In this document: piece after piece, positions 1 through 10,219 of the stretch
Layout of the letters: every line of letters starts with the position of its first letter
Numbering within the stretch: position 1 is the first letter of the stretch
Assembly: GCF_014764305.1 (NCBI RefSeq)
Contig: NZ_CP061703.1
Location: forward strand, 2,337,501 to 2,401,500
Direction: 5' to 3'
From: Mesoflavibacter profundi
Lineage (GTDB): Bacteria; Bacteroidota; Bacteroidia; Flavobacteriales; Flavobacteriaceae
DNA: 64,000 nt
Program-made: the position numbers and the translations under genes
The notes under the pieces: model-generated
The model's input: only the letters and a program-made list of their open reading frames with translations
Database searches by the model: none
Told to the model about the DNA's origin: nothing

Positions 1-2212
1 TATTCTTATTTGGTTTTGGTGTGTAATTTGCAGCAATATCAATTCTATGATAATTAGGTAATCTGTCGGAATTTCTATTATTATAACTTGGTATGGTTAA
101 TCCAGAATATTGATACTGTCCATTAGGAAATGTAGCTGGTTGACCTGTTTGAAAAATAAAATTTCCGTTTAAAGTCCATTTTTCATTTAAATCAAAACTT
201 CCTACTAAAGATAAATCATGTGTTTTATCATAAGCTGTATTATACCAATTACCGTTGTTAATTCCAGTTTCGGTAGGTGTTCTACCAGGTGTTTTTTGTT
301 CAGATTTTGATAAAGTATAAGCTATCCAACCTTTTAATTTTCCTTCATTTTTTTTTAATAGTAGTTCTAAACCATAAGCTCTAGCTTTACCATTTAAAAT
401 TATTTGTTCAATTGCATTATTTGCAATTAAATCTGCGCCGTCTATATAATCAATTCGGTTTTTAATTGTTTTATAAAAACCTTCTATTTCTAATGAGTAA
501 TTATTTTCTTTTAATAATTTAAAATAACCTATCGCAAATTGATCTAATAATTGAGGTTTTACATAACTGCCACTTGGTGTCCAAACATCTAAAGGCGTTG
601 GAGATGTAGTATTGGAAAGTAAGTGTAAATACTGCGACATTCTATTATAACTTGCTTTAACTGATGTGTTTTTATCCAATTGGTAGGCTATAGCTAATCT
701 TGGTTCTAAATTTAAAAATGATTTCATTACATCACTTTTACTAAAATTTTCTGTACCAATTGGATCTGCTTTTTCATAAATTTGAAAATCTTCATTAAAT
801 ATTACAGCTTGATTATTTTCGTAAATATTTAATTCATTTTGGCCTAAACGCAAAAAAGAACTAAGTCTTAAACCATAATTTACAGATAGTTTTTCCGATA
901 GGTCATGTTCAGCATCAATATATATCGCATTTTCAAATGCAAATTTATCTGTTAATTTAAATGGGTTTATACCAGAAGTAGGTGTAGAAGGCTTAATATC
1001 TCCAGGATTAAACTTATAATAAATACTATTTAATCCATATTGAAGTTTAAAATTATTTGAGATGTAATGTTTGAAATCGTATTTAAAATTGAAATTTTTA
1101 ATGCCCGAATCCCAATTAAATTCGACAAAATTTAGGTTAAGTCCGTAATAATAATCCGAATAGATCAATGACATATTAGAAAATAACTTATCAGAGAATA
1201 AGTGATTCCATCTAAAATTTAAAACCGTGTTTCCATAGGTATTATCAAAGCTATCAGAAATTCTAAAAACATCTCTACCAAAATATCCAGAAAGATAAAT
1301 ATTATTATTGTCGTTTAATTTATAATTAAGTTTGGTATTTAAATCATAAAAATAGGCTACGTTATCTAAATCAAAAAGCGGTAAAAATAAATGGGCATAA
1401 CTACTTCTACCACCAAATAAAAAGGCACCTTTATCTTTTTTTAAAGGACCTTCGGCTAATAATCTACTAGCCACGATACCAATACCACCATTTGCATGAA
1501 ACGCTTTACTATTACCTTCTTTTTGGTAAATATCTAAAACAGAAGAAACTCTTCCGCCATATCTTGCAGGAATACCACCTTTATATAGTTTTATATCCTT
1601 GATTGCATCTGGATTAAATACAGAGAAAAATCCAAATAAATGCGACGAATTAAACACAGTAGCTTCATCTAATAAAATTAAATTTTGATCTGCAGCGCCA
1701 CCACGAACATTAAATCCAGAACTACCTTCACCAGCATTTGTAACACCAGGTAATAAAGTTATGGCTTTTATAACATCAGGTTCACCAAGTACAACAGGTA
1801 TTTCTTTAATTGTAGACGCTTTAAGAGCGTTAACACTCATTTGCGGTTTTCTAATATTTAGTCGTTCTATATTTTCGGTGATAATAACTTCGTCTAAATT
1901 TTCTACAGATTCTGTTAGACTGAAATTCTTAATTATATCCTCATTAAGATTAATAGTTTCTGAAGTTTCAGCATAACCCAAATAAGAAATAATCACATTG
2001 TAATTACCTTTTGGTAATGTGATAGAGTAGAAACCATACTCGTTAGTAGTTGTTCCTGTGTTTAATTCAGGAATAATAATGTTTACTGAAATTAAAGACT
2101 CGTTAGTATTGAAATCAGATATAGTTCCGCTTAATGTGAATTTTTCTTGAGCAAAAGCTTGCAGTGATAATTGAATAAAAAATGCTATGGTAAGTATTAG
2201 CTTTAAATTCAT
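1..2212 (-). CDS. TonB-dependent receptor with carboxypeptidase-like N-terminal domain (3' end cut by window edge)
   Basis: Outer-membrane beta-barrel receptor for energised uptake through TonB; the substrate is unknown. The reading frame opens at ATG 2212 with a signal peptide ending in LQAFAQEK (cleavage expected near residue 22). A carboxypeptidase-like regulatory domain follows (about 25-105, with TTNEYGFYSITLPKGNY), then the plug (about 120-230, with FNVRGGAADQN and GGIPARYGGR) and barrel strands up to the window edge. No stop is reached, so at least 737 residues are present and the C-terminal barrel end lies outside. No SusD partner is visible on the side that can be read. It stands 78 bp downstream of icd, behind a terminator, so it is probably transcribed separately. 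Confidence 0.93.
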   Translation of the reverse strand, partial: MNLKLILTIAFFIQLSLQAFAQEKFTLSGTISDFNTNESLISVNIIIPELNTGTTTNEYGFYSITLPKGNYNVIISYLGYAETSETINLNEDIIKNFSLTESVENLDEVIITENIERLNIRKPQMSVNALKASTIKEIPVVLGEPDVIKAITLLPGVTNAGEGSSGFNVRGGAADQNLILLDEATVFNSSHLFGFFSVFNPDAIKDIKLYKGGIPARYGGRVSSVLDIYQKEGNSKAFHANGGIGIVASRLLAEGPLKKDKGAFLFGGRSSYAHLFLPLFDLDNVAYFYDLNTKLNYKLNDNNNIYLSGYFGRDVFRISDSFDNTYGNTVLNFRWNHLFSDKLFSNMSLIYSDYYYGLNLNFVEFNWDSGIKNFNFKYDFKHYISNNFKLQYGLNSIYYKFNPGDIKPSTPTSGINPFKLTDKFAFENAIYIDAEHDLSEKLSVNYGLRLSSFLRLGQNELNIYENNQAVIFNEDFQIYEKADPIGTENFSKSDVMKSFLNLEPRLAIAYQLDKNTSVKASYNRMSQYLHLLSNTTSPTPLDVWTPSGSYVKPQLLDQFAIGYFKLLKENNYSLEIEGFYKTIKNRIDYIDGADLIANNAIEQIILNGKARAYGLELLLKKNEGKLKGWIAYTLSKSEQKTPGRTPTETGINNGNWYNTAYDKTHDLSLVGSFDLNEKWTLNGNFIFQTGQPATFPNGQYQYSGLTIPSYNNRNSDRLPNYHRIDIAANYTPKPNKN

Positions 2213-2237
2213 TTCAATTTTTTAAGTAAAAATAAAG

Positions 2238-2264
2238 AAAAAGCTCCTGTAATAGGAGCTTTTA
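2238..2264 (-). terminator. Rho-independent terminator after icd
   Basis: Inverted repeat AAAGCTCCT / AGGAGCTTTT around a 5-base loop, with a U-run on the minus strand. It lies between the icd stop and the start of the receptor gene. Confidence 0.75.
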
Positions 2265-2290
2265 TCAATTTATTATTTTGTATTAAGTAA

Positions 2291-4543
<2,253 letters not shown>

Positions 4544-4670
4544 TTAAGCTTGACGAATATACGAAAAACAAGAGGTTTTTTAAAGTGAAATTTTGCTCTT
4601 AACGTTTTATTATAACGATGATATTTAGAGCTTTATAATATTACGAAATTGATAAAAAAATGAGTGATTT

Positions 4671-5243
4671 TTAAGAAATCTTAATTTTGTAACTACGTAA
4701 GAGACCTTCTATTTGCGCTTTTGAAAATTTAGCACCTTTAATTTTATTTTGCTCTGGATGAATTGTATAATTTATTGCAGTTGTAAAATTAGCTTGTTCT
4801 AAGTTGGTATTATAAAAAACGGCGTTAATAAAGTCGCAATCATCAAAATTACTTTTTGATAAATTTGCGTCTGTAAAGTCTACTTGATCAAAATTACAGC
4901 TTTTAAATGTTCCTGAAATTAATTTGATTTTATAAAATGAAGAAAAGCTTAAAACACAATCTATAAAACTTGCAGAAAATAATAACTGATTACAGTCTGA
5001 AAATAATACGCCAAGCATTTTACAGTTTAAAAATGTAACATCTTTAAATGTAGTATCTTTTACTTTTATATTGCTTAGATTACAATCTTCAAATGTACAG
5101 TCTAAAAAACTAATAGTAGATAGGTAGCAGCTTTCAAAATTACAATTTATAAATGTGCAATTATCGTATTCTGCTTTTTCTATTTGGTCAATTGTAAAGT
5201 CTGTATTTTTATATTCTTGGTCTGCAATATAGGGTAGAGGCAT
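4671..5243 (-). CDS. Pentapeptide-repeat protein
   Basis: A 190-residue protein made almost entirely of A(N/D)LXX-like five-residue repeats. Units such as CTFINCNFESCYL and ANLSKSNFDDCDF give the right-handed quadrilateral beta-helix fold. Many units carry Cys at the central position, which is common in family members from Bacteroidota. No signal peptide or membrane segment is present, so it should be cytoplasmic. The family includes gyrase-protecting Qnr/MfpA proteins, but most members have no known role. Nothing here shows the Qnr-specific loops, so no function is assigned. It stands alone between icd and a gene-free stretch. Confidence 0.85.
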   Translation of the reverse strand: MPLPYIADQEYKNTDFTIDQIEKAEYDNCTFINCNFESCYLSTISFLDCTFEDCNLSNIKVKDTTFKDVTFLNCKMLGVLFSDCNQLLFSASFIDCVLSFSSFYKIKLISGTFKSCNFDQVDFTDANLSKSNFDDCDFINAVFYNTNLEQANFTTAINYTIHPEQNKIKGAKFSKAQIEGLLRSYKIKIS

Positions 5244-5278
5244 TGTTTTTTAAGTTTTATAAATGTAATAATACAAAA

Positions 5279-5328
5279 AACAAAAGCCATAACACTATAG
5301 ATTAAACTATAATTGCTATGGCTTTTTT
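5279..5328 (-). terminator. Terminator-like hairpin closing the gene-free stretch
   Basis: Long imperfect inverted repeat: AAAAGCCATAACACTATAG against CTATAATTGCTATGGCTTTTTT. It has a U-run on both strands, strongest on the plus strand. It lies just upstream of the pentapeptide gene and cannot end that gene, so it implies a transcript coming from 5330-5855. Confidence 0.65.
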
Positions 5329-5855
5329 GAAATAACTTTTGGCGTTAACTTATTTAATTTTCATTAAATCGATCCAAAACTACGTTTTACATCTTTTCTG
5401 TCTTCGCACTTGTTAAATCAATAGTACATTTGGGTAACTTTCAAAATGTATTGACCTGTTACAAAATGTACATAGTAATTGTTTTTTTTGATGTTTTACT
5501 GTTTTAATTTCAATTTTCATGAAATTACTGTCGTAAAACATTGCTTTGTTCATTCTAAATTTGCTTTCGCATCTTTATATTACTTAAAACTTTCAATTTT
5601 AATAGTTGCTTTCTGCTTTCACATAAAGTACTAATTAAAATCTCATGATTTTTACAATCTACACGACTACACATGTAATTTTCAAAACCTCAAAAAACAA
5701 TACAACTAAATCAAATTCAATTTTATTGAAACCAATAATTAATATTGTTATTAATTGTTTTACTAAAGTATATCTTTTTTGGAAGTTTGCAAACTTTTTA
5801 ACTAATTAGATATCAACCGTTTATAAACCAGAGTTATTAACAAAAGTTAATAACT
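5327..5855. other. Gene-free stretch bounded by two terminators
   Basis: About 530 bp without a convincing gene on either strand. On the minus strand it could encode a 35-residue peptide (5413-5520, with CTFC at residues 17-20), followed in a +1-shifted frame by a peptide ending KRSFGSI at 5364. This could be a decayed small gene or chance. It also holds a 9-bp direct repeat 20 bp apart (5442-5450 and 5462-5470) and a perfect 9-4-9 palindrome at 5833-5854. A non-coding RNA, a regulatory region or a gene remnant all remain possible. Confidence 0.5.
5442..5470. repeat. Direct repeat CAAAATGTA, 20-bp period
   Basis: CAAAATGTA occurs exactly at 5442-5450 and again at 5462-5470, two helical turns apart. 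A half-similar inverted copy (GTACATTTGGG) lies at 5423-5433. Two direct half-sites one to two helical turns apart is the layout of LytTR/AlgR-type or OmpR-type regulator sites. No regulator is identified, so this is inference. Confidence 0.4.
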
Positions 5856-5888
5856 AAAAAAGCCTAAACGATTAAGTTTAGGCTTTTT
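5856..5888 (-). terminator. Rho-independent terminator of rplS
   Basis: AAAAAGCCTAAAC, loop GATTAA, GTTTAGGCTTTTT; a 13-bp perfect stem 23 bp past the rplS stop. Confidence 0.85.
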
Positions 5889-5910
5889 ATATAATATTTG
5901 AAGTGGTAAA

Positions 5911-6264
5911 TTACTTTCTTCTAGCTTCTTTAATTCTAGCTTTTTTACCTGTAAGACCTCTAAAGTAAAAGATTCTTGCTCTTCTAACTTTACCTCTTTT
6001 GTTAACTTCAATTTTTTGTAATGCTGGTAGGTTAATTGGGAAGATACGCTCTACACCAATTGTTCCAGACATTTTTCTAATTGTAAAAGTTTCTGAAGTA
6101 CCAGTACCTCTTCTTTGTAAAACTACACCTCTAAAAAACTGAGTACGAGTTTTAGCACCTTCTTTAATTTCGTAATAAACAGTAATTGTATCACCAGCTG
6201 AAAATTCTGGTAAATCGTTTCTTGTTACAAATTCGTCTTGTACAAATTTTACTAAAGATTCCAT
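5911..6264 (-). CDS. rplS: 50S ribosomal protein L19
   Basis: Large-subunit protein at the 30S-50S interface. The start at ATG 6264 gives 117 residues beginning MESLVKFVQDEF, which is normal for L19. An upstream ATG at 6306 would add 14 residues (MNVVLNQTLKLKIK) not typical of the family and is rejected. Family segments include FSAGDTITVYYEIKEG, FRGVVLQRRGTG and the basic C-terminus GLTGKKARIKEARRK. It follows trmD, the usual bacterial order, but has its own promoter box and a leader of about 70 nt with a hairpin. A strong terminator follows. Confidence 0.98.
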   Translation of the reverse strand: MESLVKFVQDEFVTRNDLPEFSAGDTITVYYEIKEGAKTRTQFFRGVVLQRRGTGTSETFTIRKMSGTIGVERIFPINLPALQKIEVNKRGKVRRARIFYFRGLTGKKARIKEARRK

Positions 6265-6339
6265 CTTTATTTTAAGTTTAAGTGTTTGATTCAGAACAAC
6301 ATTCACGTATTTCGCCAGAGGTTAATCCGAAATTGGGTG

Positions 6340-6347
6340 CAAATATA
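6340..6347 (-). promoter_or_regulatory. rplS -7 box and leader
   Basis: Minus-strand TATATTTG followed by CACC fits the Bacteroidota -7 element TAnnTTTG; no clear -33 TTG is at the right distance. The resulting leader of about 70 nt contains ATTTCG/CGAAAT (6309-6333), a short hairpin that could be a ribosomal-protein leader. Confidence 0.6.
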
Positions 6348-6475
6348 AGCAAAAAGTTATTTGTTAAAAGTAAAAAGTTGAAAAATGTTTGAAGTTAGAT
6401 GATGTATGACTGAAGATTATTTAAAATTCTCGATATATTTTTTCTTGATTCACTACACAATTAAATAATTAATCA

Positions 6476-7153
6476 TTATTCATCTAATAAATCTGGTCTT
6501 CGTTCTTTTGTACGTTTGTAAGCTTGTTCTTCTCGCCATTTTTCAATTTCTGGAAAATTACCGCTAAAAAGGACTTCTGGTACTTTATGTCCATTGTAAT
6601 CACGTGGTCTCGTGTAAATAGGTGGTGCTAATAAATTATCTTGAAAACTGTCTGTTAACGCCGATGTTTCGTTACCTAAAACACCAGGAATTAATCGTAT
6701 TACAGTATCACAAAGTACTGCCGCACCAAGTTCTCCGCCAGATAACACATAATCACCAATAGATATTTCTTTAGTAACAAACATATCGCGTACACGTTGG
6801 TCTACACCTTTATAATGTCCGCAAAGGATAATGATATTTTCTTTTAATGATAAGGTGTTGGCAATACCTTGATTTAAGGTTTCTCCATCTGGTGTCATAT
6901 AAATAACCTCGTCATATTGACGCTGCGATTTTAATTTGCTTATGCATTTATCTATAGGCTCTATAAGCATTACCATGCCAGCGCCGCCACCAAATTGATA
7001 ATCGTCAATGGTTTTGTAATTATCTGTAGTATAATCTCTTAAATTATGAAAATGTACTTCTACCAAATCTGCTACTATAGCACGTTTTAAAATGGATGCT
7101 TCAAACGGACTTTTAAGTAATTCTGGTAAAACAGTGATGATATCTATTCTCAT
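6476..7153 (-). CDS. trmD: tRNA (guanine37-N1)-methyltransferase TrmD
   Basis: SPOUT-class enzyme (EC 2.1.1.228) that methylates N1 of G37 next to the anticodon, preventing +1 frameshifting. It has 225 residues, the family length. It begins [13 protein letters not shown]. The trefoil-knot AdoMet site is seen as [13 protein letters not shown] (109-121) and [13 protein letters not shown] (about 131-143), followed by the Asp-rich linker region and [13 protein letters not shown]. It is encoded directly upstream of rplS, as in most bacteria, but with a 211-bp gap. Confidence 0.98.
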   Translation of the reverse strand: MRIDIITVLPELLKSPFEASILKRAIVADLVEVHFHNLRDYTTDNYKTIDDYQFGGGAGMVMLIEPIDKCISKLKSQRQYDEVIYMTPDGETLNQGIANTLSLKENIIILCGHYKGVDQRVRDMFVTKEISIGDYVLSGGELGAAVLCDTVIRLIPGVLGNETSALTDSFQDNLLAPPIYTRPRDYNGHKVPEVLFSGNFPEIEKWREEQAYKRTKERRPDLLDE

Positions 7154-7183
7154 GGCTTTGCTAAAATGGGTAGCAAAGATATT

Positions 7184-7408
7184 CTAAAAATTCAAAACAT
7201 CAATCCATTTTAAAAGATACATGATTAAAAAGGTAAACGCTGCACTAACAAAAATGGTGCTTTGCCAAAAGTAAAGTTTGTTACTCCAAAGGTGAAGCCA
7301 TTTTTCGCCAAACGAAGTTTTGACATAACTTTTTAAGAATACAGAATACGCAAAACCTATTGCCGAAAAGATGACTAATGCAAATACAATTATTAAAGAT
7401 TTTTCCAT
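7184..7408 (-). CDS. Small two-helix membrane protein
   Basis: A 74-residue protein with two predicted membrane helices (about 4-24 and 47-68), separated by a Lys/Trp-containing stretch (KTSFGEKWLHLWSNK). There is no signal peptide cleavage site and no motif I recognise. It sits between the symporter gene and trmD, about 30 bp before trmD, and is probably co-transcribed with it. It may be a flavobacterial conserved hypothetical protein. Confidence 0.7.
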   Translation of the reverse strand: MEKSLIIVFALVIFSAIGFAYSVFLKSYVKTSFGEKWLHLWSNKLYFWQSTIFVSAAFTFLIMYLLKWIDVLNF

Positions 7409-7481
7409 GCTGCAAAGGTTTTAACTTATTAATTGTCTTTAAGTTAGTTTAAAATCTTAAAAAAAACAAATGATTTAATTA

Positions 7482-9173
7482 TTAAGTTTTTTGTTTTATT
7501 AAGGATTGAATAATAAAAGCAATAACCATAACAATTAAGCAACCAACAAAATTTAACCATAAAAATGGCAAGTTGATAATTTCAAATTGATTTAAAAAGA
7601 ATAAACCAATGACCAAAACTTGTGTGATTAATGCTGCTATAAATACAGCGTTTGCTTTAATAGATTTGAAGAAAAATGCTAACAAGAAAATACCAAGAAC
7701 ATTACCGTAAAAAATAGAACCAATAATGTTAACTAACTGAATTAAATTTTCGGCAAGATTGGCAACGCAGGCAACACCAATTGCTAAAATTCCCCAAAGT
7801 AAAGTAAATCCTTTAGAAGCTTTTACCATATCGTTTTCAGATTTTTCTCCAACACGTTGTTTGTATAAATCTATGGTTGTTGTACTTGCTAAAGCGTTAA
7901 GTTCGCTAGCGGTACTAGACATTGCTGCACTTAAAATTACCGCTAATAATAATCCGATTAATCCTTTAGGTAAATTGTTTAATATAAAGTGAATAAAAAC
8001 GTAATCCTTATCATTACTTTCTACTTTTAAATTCTTTGATTCGCCAGCTTTTTCAATTAGTTTTTGGGCTTCACTTCTTAAAACATCACTTTTAGTGTTA
8101 TATTCTGAAATAGTTTTGGCAGTTACATTATTTTCAGTTTTTACATAATTGAAAATAGCTTGTTGTTTTTTAGTAAATAATTCGTTTTGTTGCTTTTGAA
8201 GTGTTTGATAGTCCTGAGAATATTCGCTGTTTAAAACGACTTCGGTTGCTGTTGGATTAAAATTTATTGGCGATTCATTAAACTGATAAAACACAAAAAC
8301 CATTACACCAACTAGCAGAATAAAAAACTGCATTGGTACTTTTAAAAGTCCGTTAAATAGTAAACCTAATTGCATTTCTTTTACAGATTTACCTGATAAA
8401 TAACGCTGTACTTGACTTTGATCGGTACCAAAATAAGACAACATTAAAAAGGTACCACCAATTAATCCACTCCAAACGGTGTATCTATTATTTAAATCGA
8501 AAGAAAAGTCTAAAACATCCATTTTACCGCTTGCACCAGCTATTTGAAGCGCTTTAGAAAAAGTAATATCATTAGGAAGTTGATTAATAATTAAAACAAA
8601 CGCAATGATCATTCCTGTAAAAATTACAACCATTTGGTGTTTTTGAGTAACGTTTACAGCTTTTGTTCCGCCAGAAACAGTGTATATAATTACCAAAACG
8701 CCAATAATGATGTTTAGGAGTAATAAATTCCAACCTAATACAGCCGATAGAATAATAGCAGGCGCAAAAATGGTAATTCCAGCAGCTAAACCACGTTGAA
8801 TTAAAAATAAAATTGCAGTAAGTGTTCTGGTTTTTTTATCAAAACGATTTTCTAAAAACTCGTAAGCCGTATAGACTTTTAATCTGTGATATAACGGGAT
8901 AAACACCATACAAATCACAACCATTGCAATAGGCAATCCGAAGTAAAATTGCACAAATCCCATACCCGAATGGAATGCTTGTCCTGGCGTACTTAAAAAC
9001 GTAATTGCGCTGGCTTGTGTTGCCATAACCGATAAACCTATTGTCCACCAAGGTGTTGTATTACCGCCTTTTAAGTAATCTTGAACATTTTTACTGCCTT
9101 TAGTTTGGTACGTACCATAAATAACTATGATTAGTAATGTACTTATTAAAATAATCCAATCTAATGTTTGCAT
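7482..9173 (-). CDS. Sodium:solute symporter (SSS family)
   Basis: Inner-membrane Na+-coupled transporter; the solute cannot be read from sequence. The 563 residues include about 13 membrane helices. Family landmarks are TIGLSVMATQASAITFLSTP (44-63) and FGTDQSQVQRYLSGKS (248-263), the SSS signature. Unusual is a charged, Gln/Lys/Glu-rich segment without membrane helices at about 300-392, likely a coiled extramembrane domain between helices, which makes the protein longer than a minimal SSS transporter. The start codon lies 3 bp after the stop of a 34-residue membrane peptide gene, implying translational coupling. The adjacent secreted PIG-L deacetylase suggests uptake of a deacetylated or released sugar-like product (inference). 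Confidence 0.93.
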   Translation of the reverse strand: MQTLDWIILISTLLIIVIYGTYQTKGSKNVQDYLKGGNTTPWWTIGLSVMATQASAITFLSTPGQAFHSGMGFVQFYFGLPIAMVVICMVFIPLYHRLKVYTAYEFLENRFDKKTRTLTAILFLIQRGLAAGITIFAPAIILSAVLGWNLLLLNIIIGVLVIIYTVSGGTKAVNVTQKHQMVVIFTGMIIAFVLIINQLPNDITFSKALQIAGASGKMDVLDFSFDLNNRYTVWSGLIGGTFLMLSYFGTDQSQVQRYLSGKSVKEMQLGLLFNGLLKVPMQFFILLVGVMVFVFYQFNESPINFNPTATEVVLNSEYSQDYQTLQKQQNELFTKKQQAIFNYVKTENNVTAKTISEYNTKSDVLRSEAQKLIEKAGESKNLKVESNDKDYVFIHFILNNLPKGLIGLLLAVILSAAMSSTASELNALASTTTIDLYKQRVGEKSENDMVKASKGFTLLWGILAIGVACVANLAENLIQLVNIIGSIFYGNVLGIFLLAFFFKSIKANAVFIAALITQVLVIGLFFLNQFEIINLPFLWLNFVGCLIVMVIAFIIQSLIKQKT

Positions 9174-9176
9174 TTT

Positions 9177-9281
9177 TTAAAAATATAACGTGATTAAATA
9201 AAAAGCGATTAAATATAAAATATTAGCCAATAGTACTAAGGTGTACATTGGTTTCCATTGGTATTTTGGTTGGTTTTGCAT
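9177..9281 (-). CDS. 34-residue single-helix membrane peptide coupled to the symporter
   Basis: A short reading frame with ATG at 9279-9281 and TAA at 9177-9179. It encodes a polar N-terminus (MQNQPKYQWKPMYT) and one hydrophobic helix (residues 14-34) ending in YLITLYF. It starts 2 bp after the stop of the upstream gene and ends 3 bp before the symporter ATG, so three genes abut with no room for separate promoters. This tight packing, the clean helix and the lack of any other explanation for the gap argue that it is real. Small SSS partner subunits are known in other lineages (PanF/YhdT type, about 80 residues); this one is much shorter and is not obviously related. Confidence 0.7.
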   Translation of the reverse strand: MQNQPKYQWKPMYTLVLLANILYLIAFYLITLYF

Positions 9282-9283
9282 TT

Positions 9284-10177
9284 TTAGTTTGTTAATGTTA
9301 AAGAAACAGCAAGTTCACTGTATTTATCTTTATAATTTTTTATAGATTGACTTGGATTTTTATATGAATTCATCCATTCACCTCTATAAATCATTGCATG
9401 TTTATTTGTGTTTTTAGCAACAGCACCAAACATAGGTGCGTAAGCTATTTTCATTTTTCTTTTTCCTTCAGAGATTACGGTAAACTCTCTTTTATTATCT
9501 TCTATAATTAACCACTCAACAATAACTACTAGACCTTTTTGAGGAATTTTTATATTTAAATCTGAAATATCAATAATTGTTGTTTTCTTTCCTTTTTTTA
9601 CTGAAGAGATTATGTTTTTATCATAAACAGAATTTCCGATAAAATTTAAACTGTCGTATTCGTACAATCTAATATTGAATTTAGCGTTTTCGATTTCTGA
9701 ATTTGTTAAAAAAGCAAATTCCTTTATAAAAGGAGTGTCTAAGTATTTATCTTCATTAGGAAAGTATTTTCCAACCATCCATGGTGTTTTACCTGAGCCA
9801 TAATAAAAATGAATTTTTGATTTTTTGAATTTATCAATAACTATTTTTTTAGACTCTTTCTTTTTAGTTACAACAACTTCTTCTAAAACTGTAGTTTCAG
9901 GTTTAAGATAAATTATGTTTTTTATTTGGCTAATTTGAACTGTTTTTCTTTTGTATCCAATAGCAGAAAAAACTATGTTTTTTGTTGAATCGGTTTCATT
10001 TATAATAAATTCTCCATAATCATTAGATGTAGTACCGTTATTTTCATTTTCAACCCAAATGTTAACATAAGGAACAGTTTTAGAAGTGGTACTATCTATT
10101 ACAACAGCTTTTGTTTGACTGTATCCAGCACTTATTTTAATAACTAAAAAGAATAGTATAAAAATGCTTTTTTTCAT
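9284..10177 (-). CDS. Secreted protein with carboxypeptidase-like regulatory domain
   Basis: A 297-residue exported protein. The signal peptide (1-20, ending SAGYSQ) is followed by a carboxypeptidase-D-like regulatory domain at about 22-95 (VVIDSTTSKTVPYVNIWVEN, then NDYGEFIIN). This beta-sandwich is otherwise found at the N-terminus of TonB receptors, but no plug or barrel follows. Residues 100-297 are a beta-rich domain of unknown function with many Lys residues. It lies between the PIG-L deacetylase and the membrane-peptide/symporter genes and is likely in one operon with them. Its role is not known. Confidence 0.8.
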   Translation of the reverse strand: MKKSIFILFFLVIKISAGYSQTKAVVIDSTTSKTVPYVNIWVENENNGTTSNDYGEFIINETDSTKNIVFSAIGYKRKTVQISQIKNIIYLKPETTVLEEVVVTKKKESKKIVIDKFKKSKIHFYYGSGKTPWMVGKYFPNEDKYLDTPFIKEFAFLTNSEIENAKFNIRLYEYDSLNFIGNSVYDKNIISSVKKGKKTTIIDISDLNIKIPQKGLVVIVEWLIIEDNKREFTVISEGKRKMKIAYAPMFGAVAKNTNKHAMIYRGEWMNSYKNPSQSIKNYKDKYSELAVSLTLTN

Positions 10178-10190
10178 TTAAAATATTTTT

Positions 10191-10216
10191 GACCTCTCGA
10201 CTGCGCTCGAGGTGAC
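10191..10216. repeat. Interspersed palindromic repeat (CCTCGAGCGCAGTCGAGAGG type)
   Basis: The minus strand reads CCTCGA-GCGCAG-TCGAGAGG, a GC-rich hairpin in an AT-rich genome, lying in the 42-bp gap between the PIG-L gene and the next gene. A related unit, ACTGAGCGTAGTCGAAGT, occurs at 26122-26139. Such units are common intergenic repeats in flavobacterial genomes; here it may also shape readthrough within the operon. Confidence 0.7.
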
Positions 10217-10219
10217 GCT

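Noticed and set aside
5413-5520. 35-codon frame (minus) with CTFC, and a shifted continuation to 5364
   Set aside because: Too short, no sign of a translation signal and broken frame; kept only as part of the description of the gene-free stretch.
6265-6306. 14-residue N-terminal extension of L19 from ATG 6306
   Set aside because: The extension is not part of the L19 family and covers the leader hairpin area; ATG 6264 fits.
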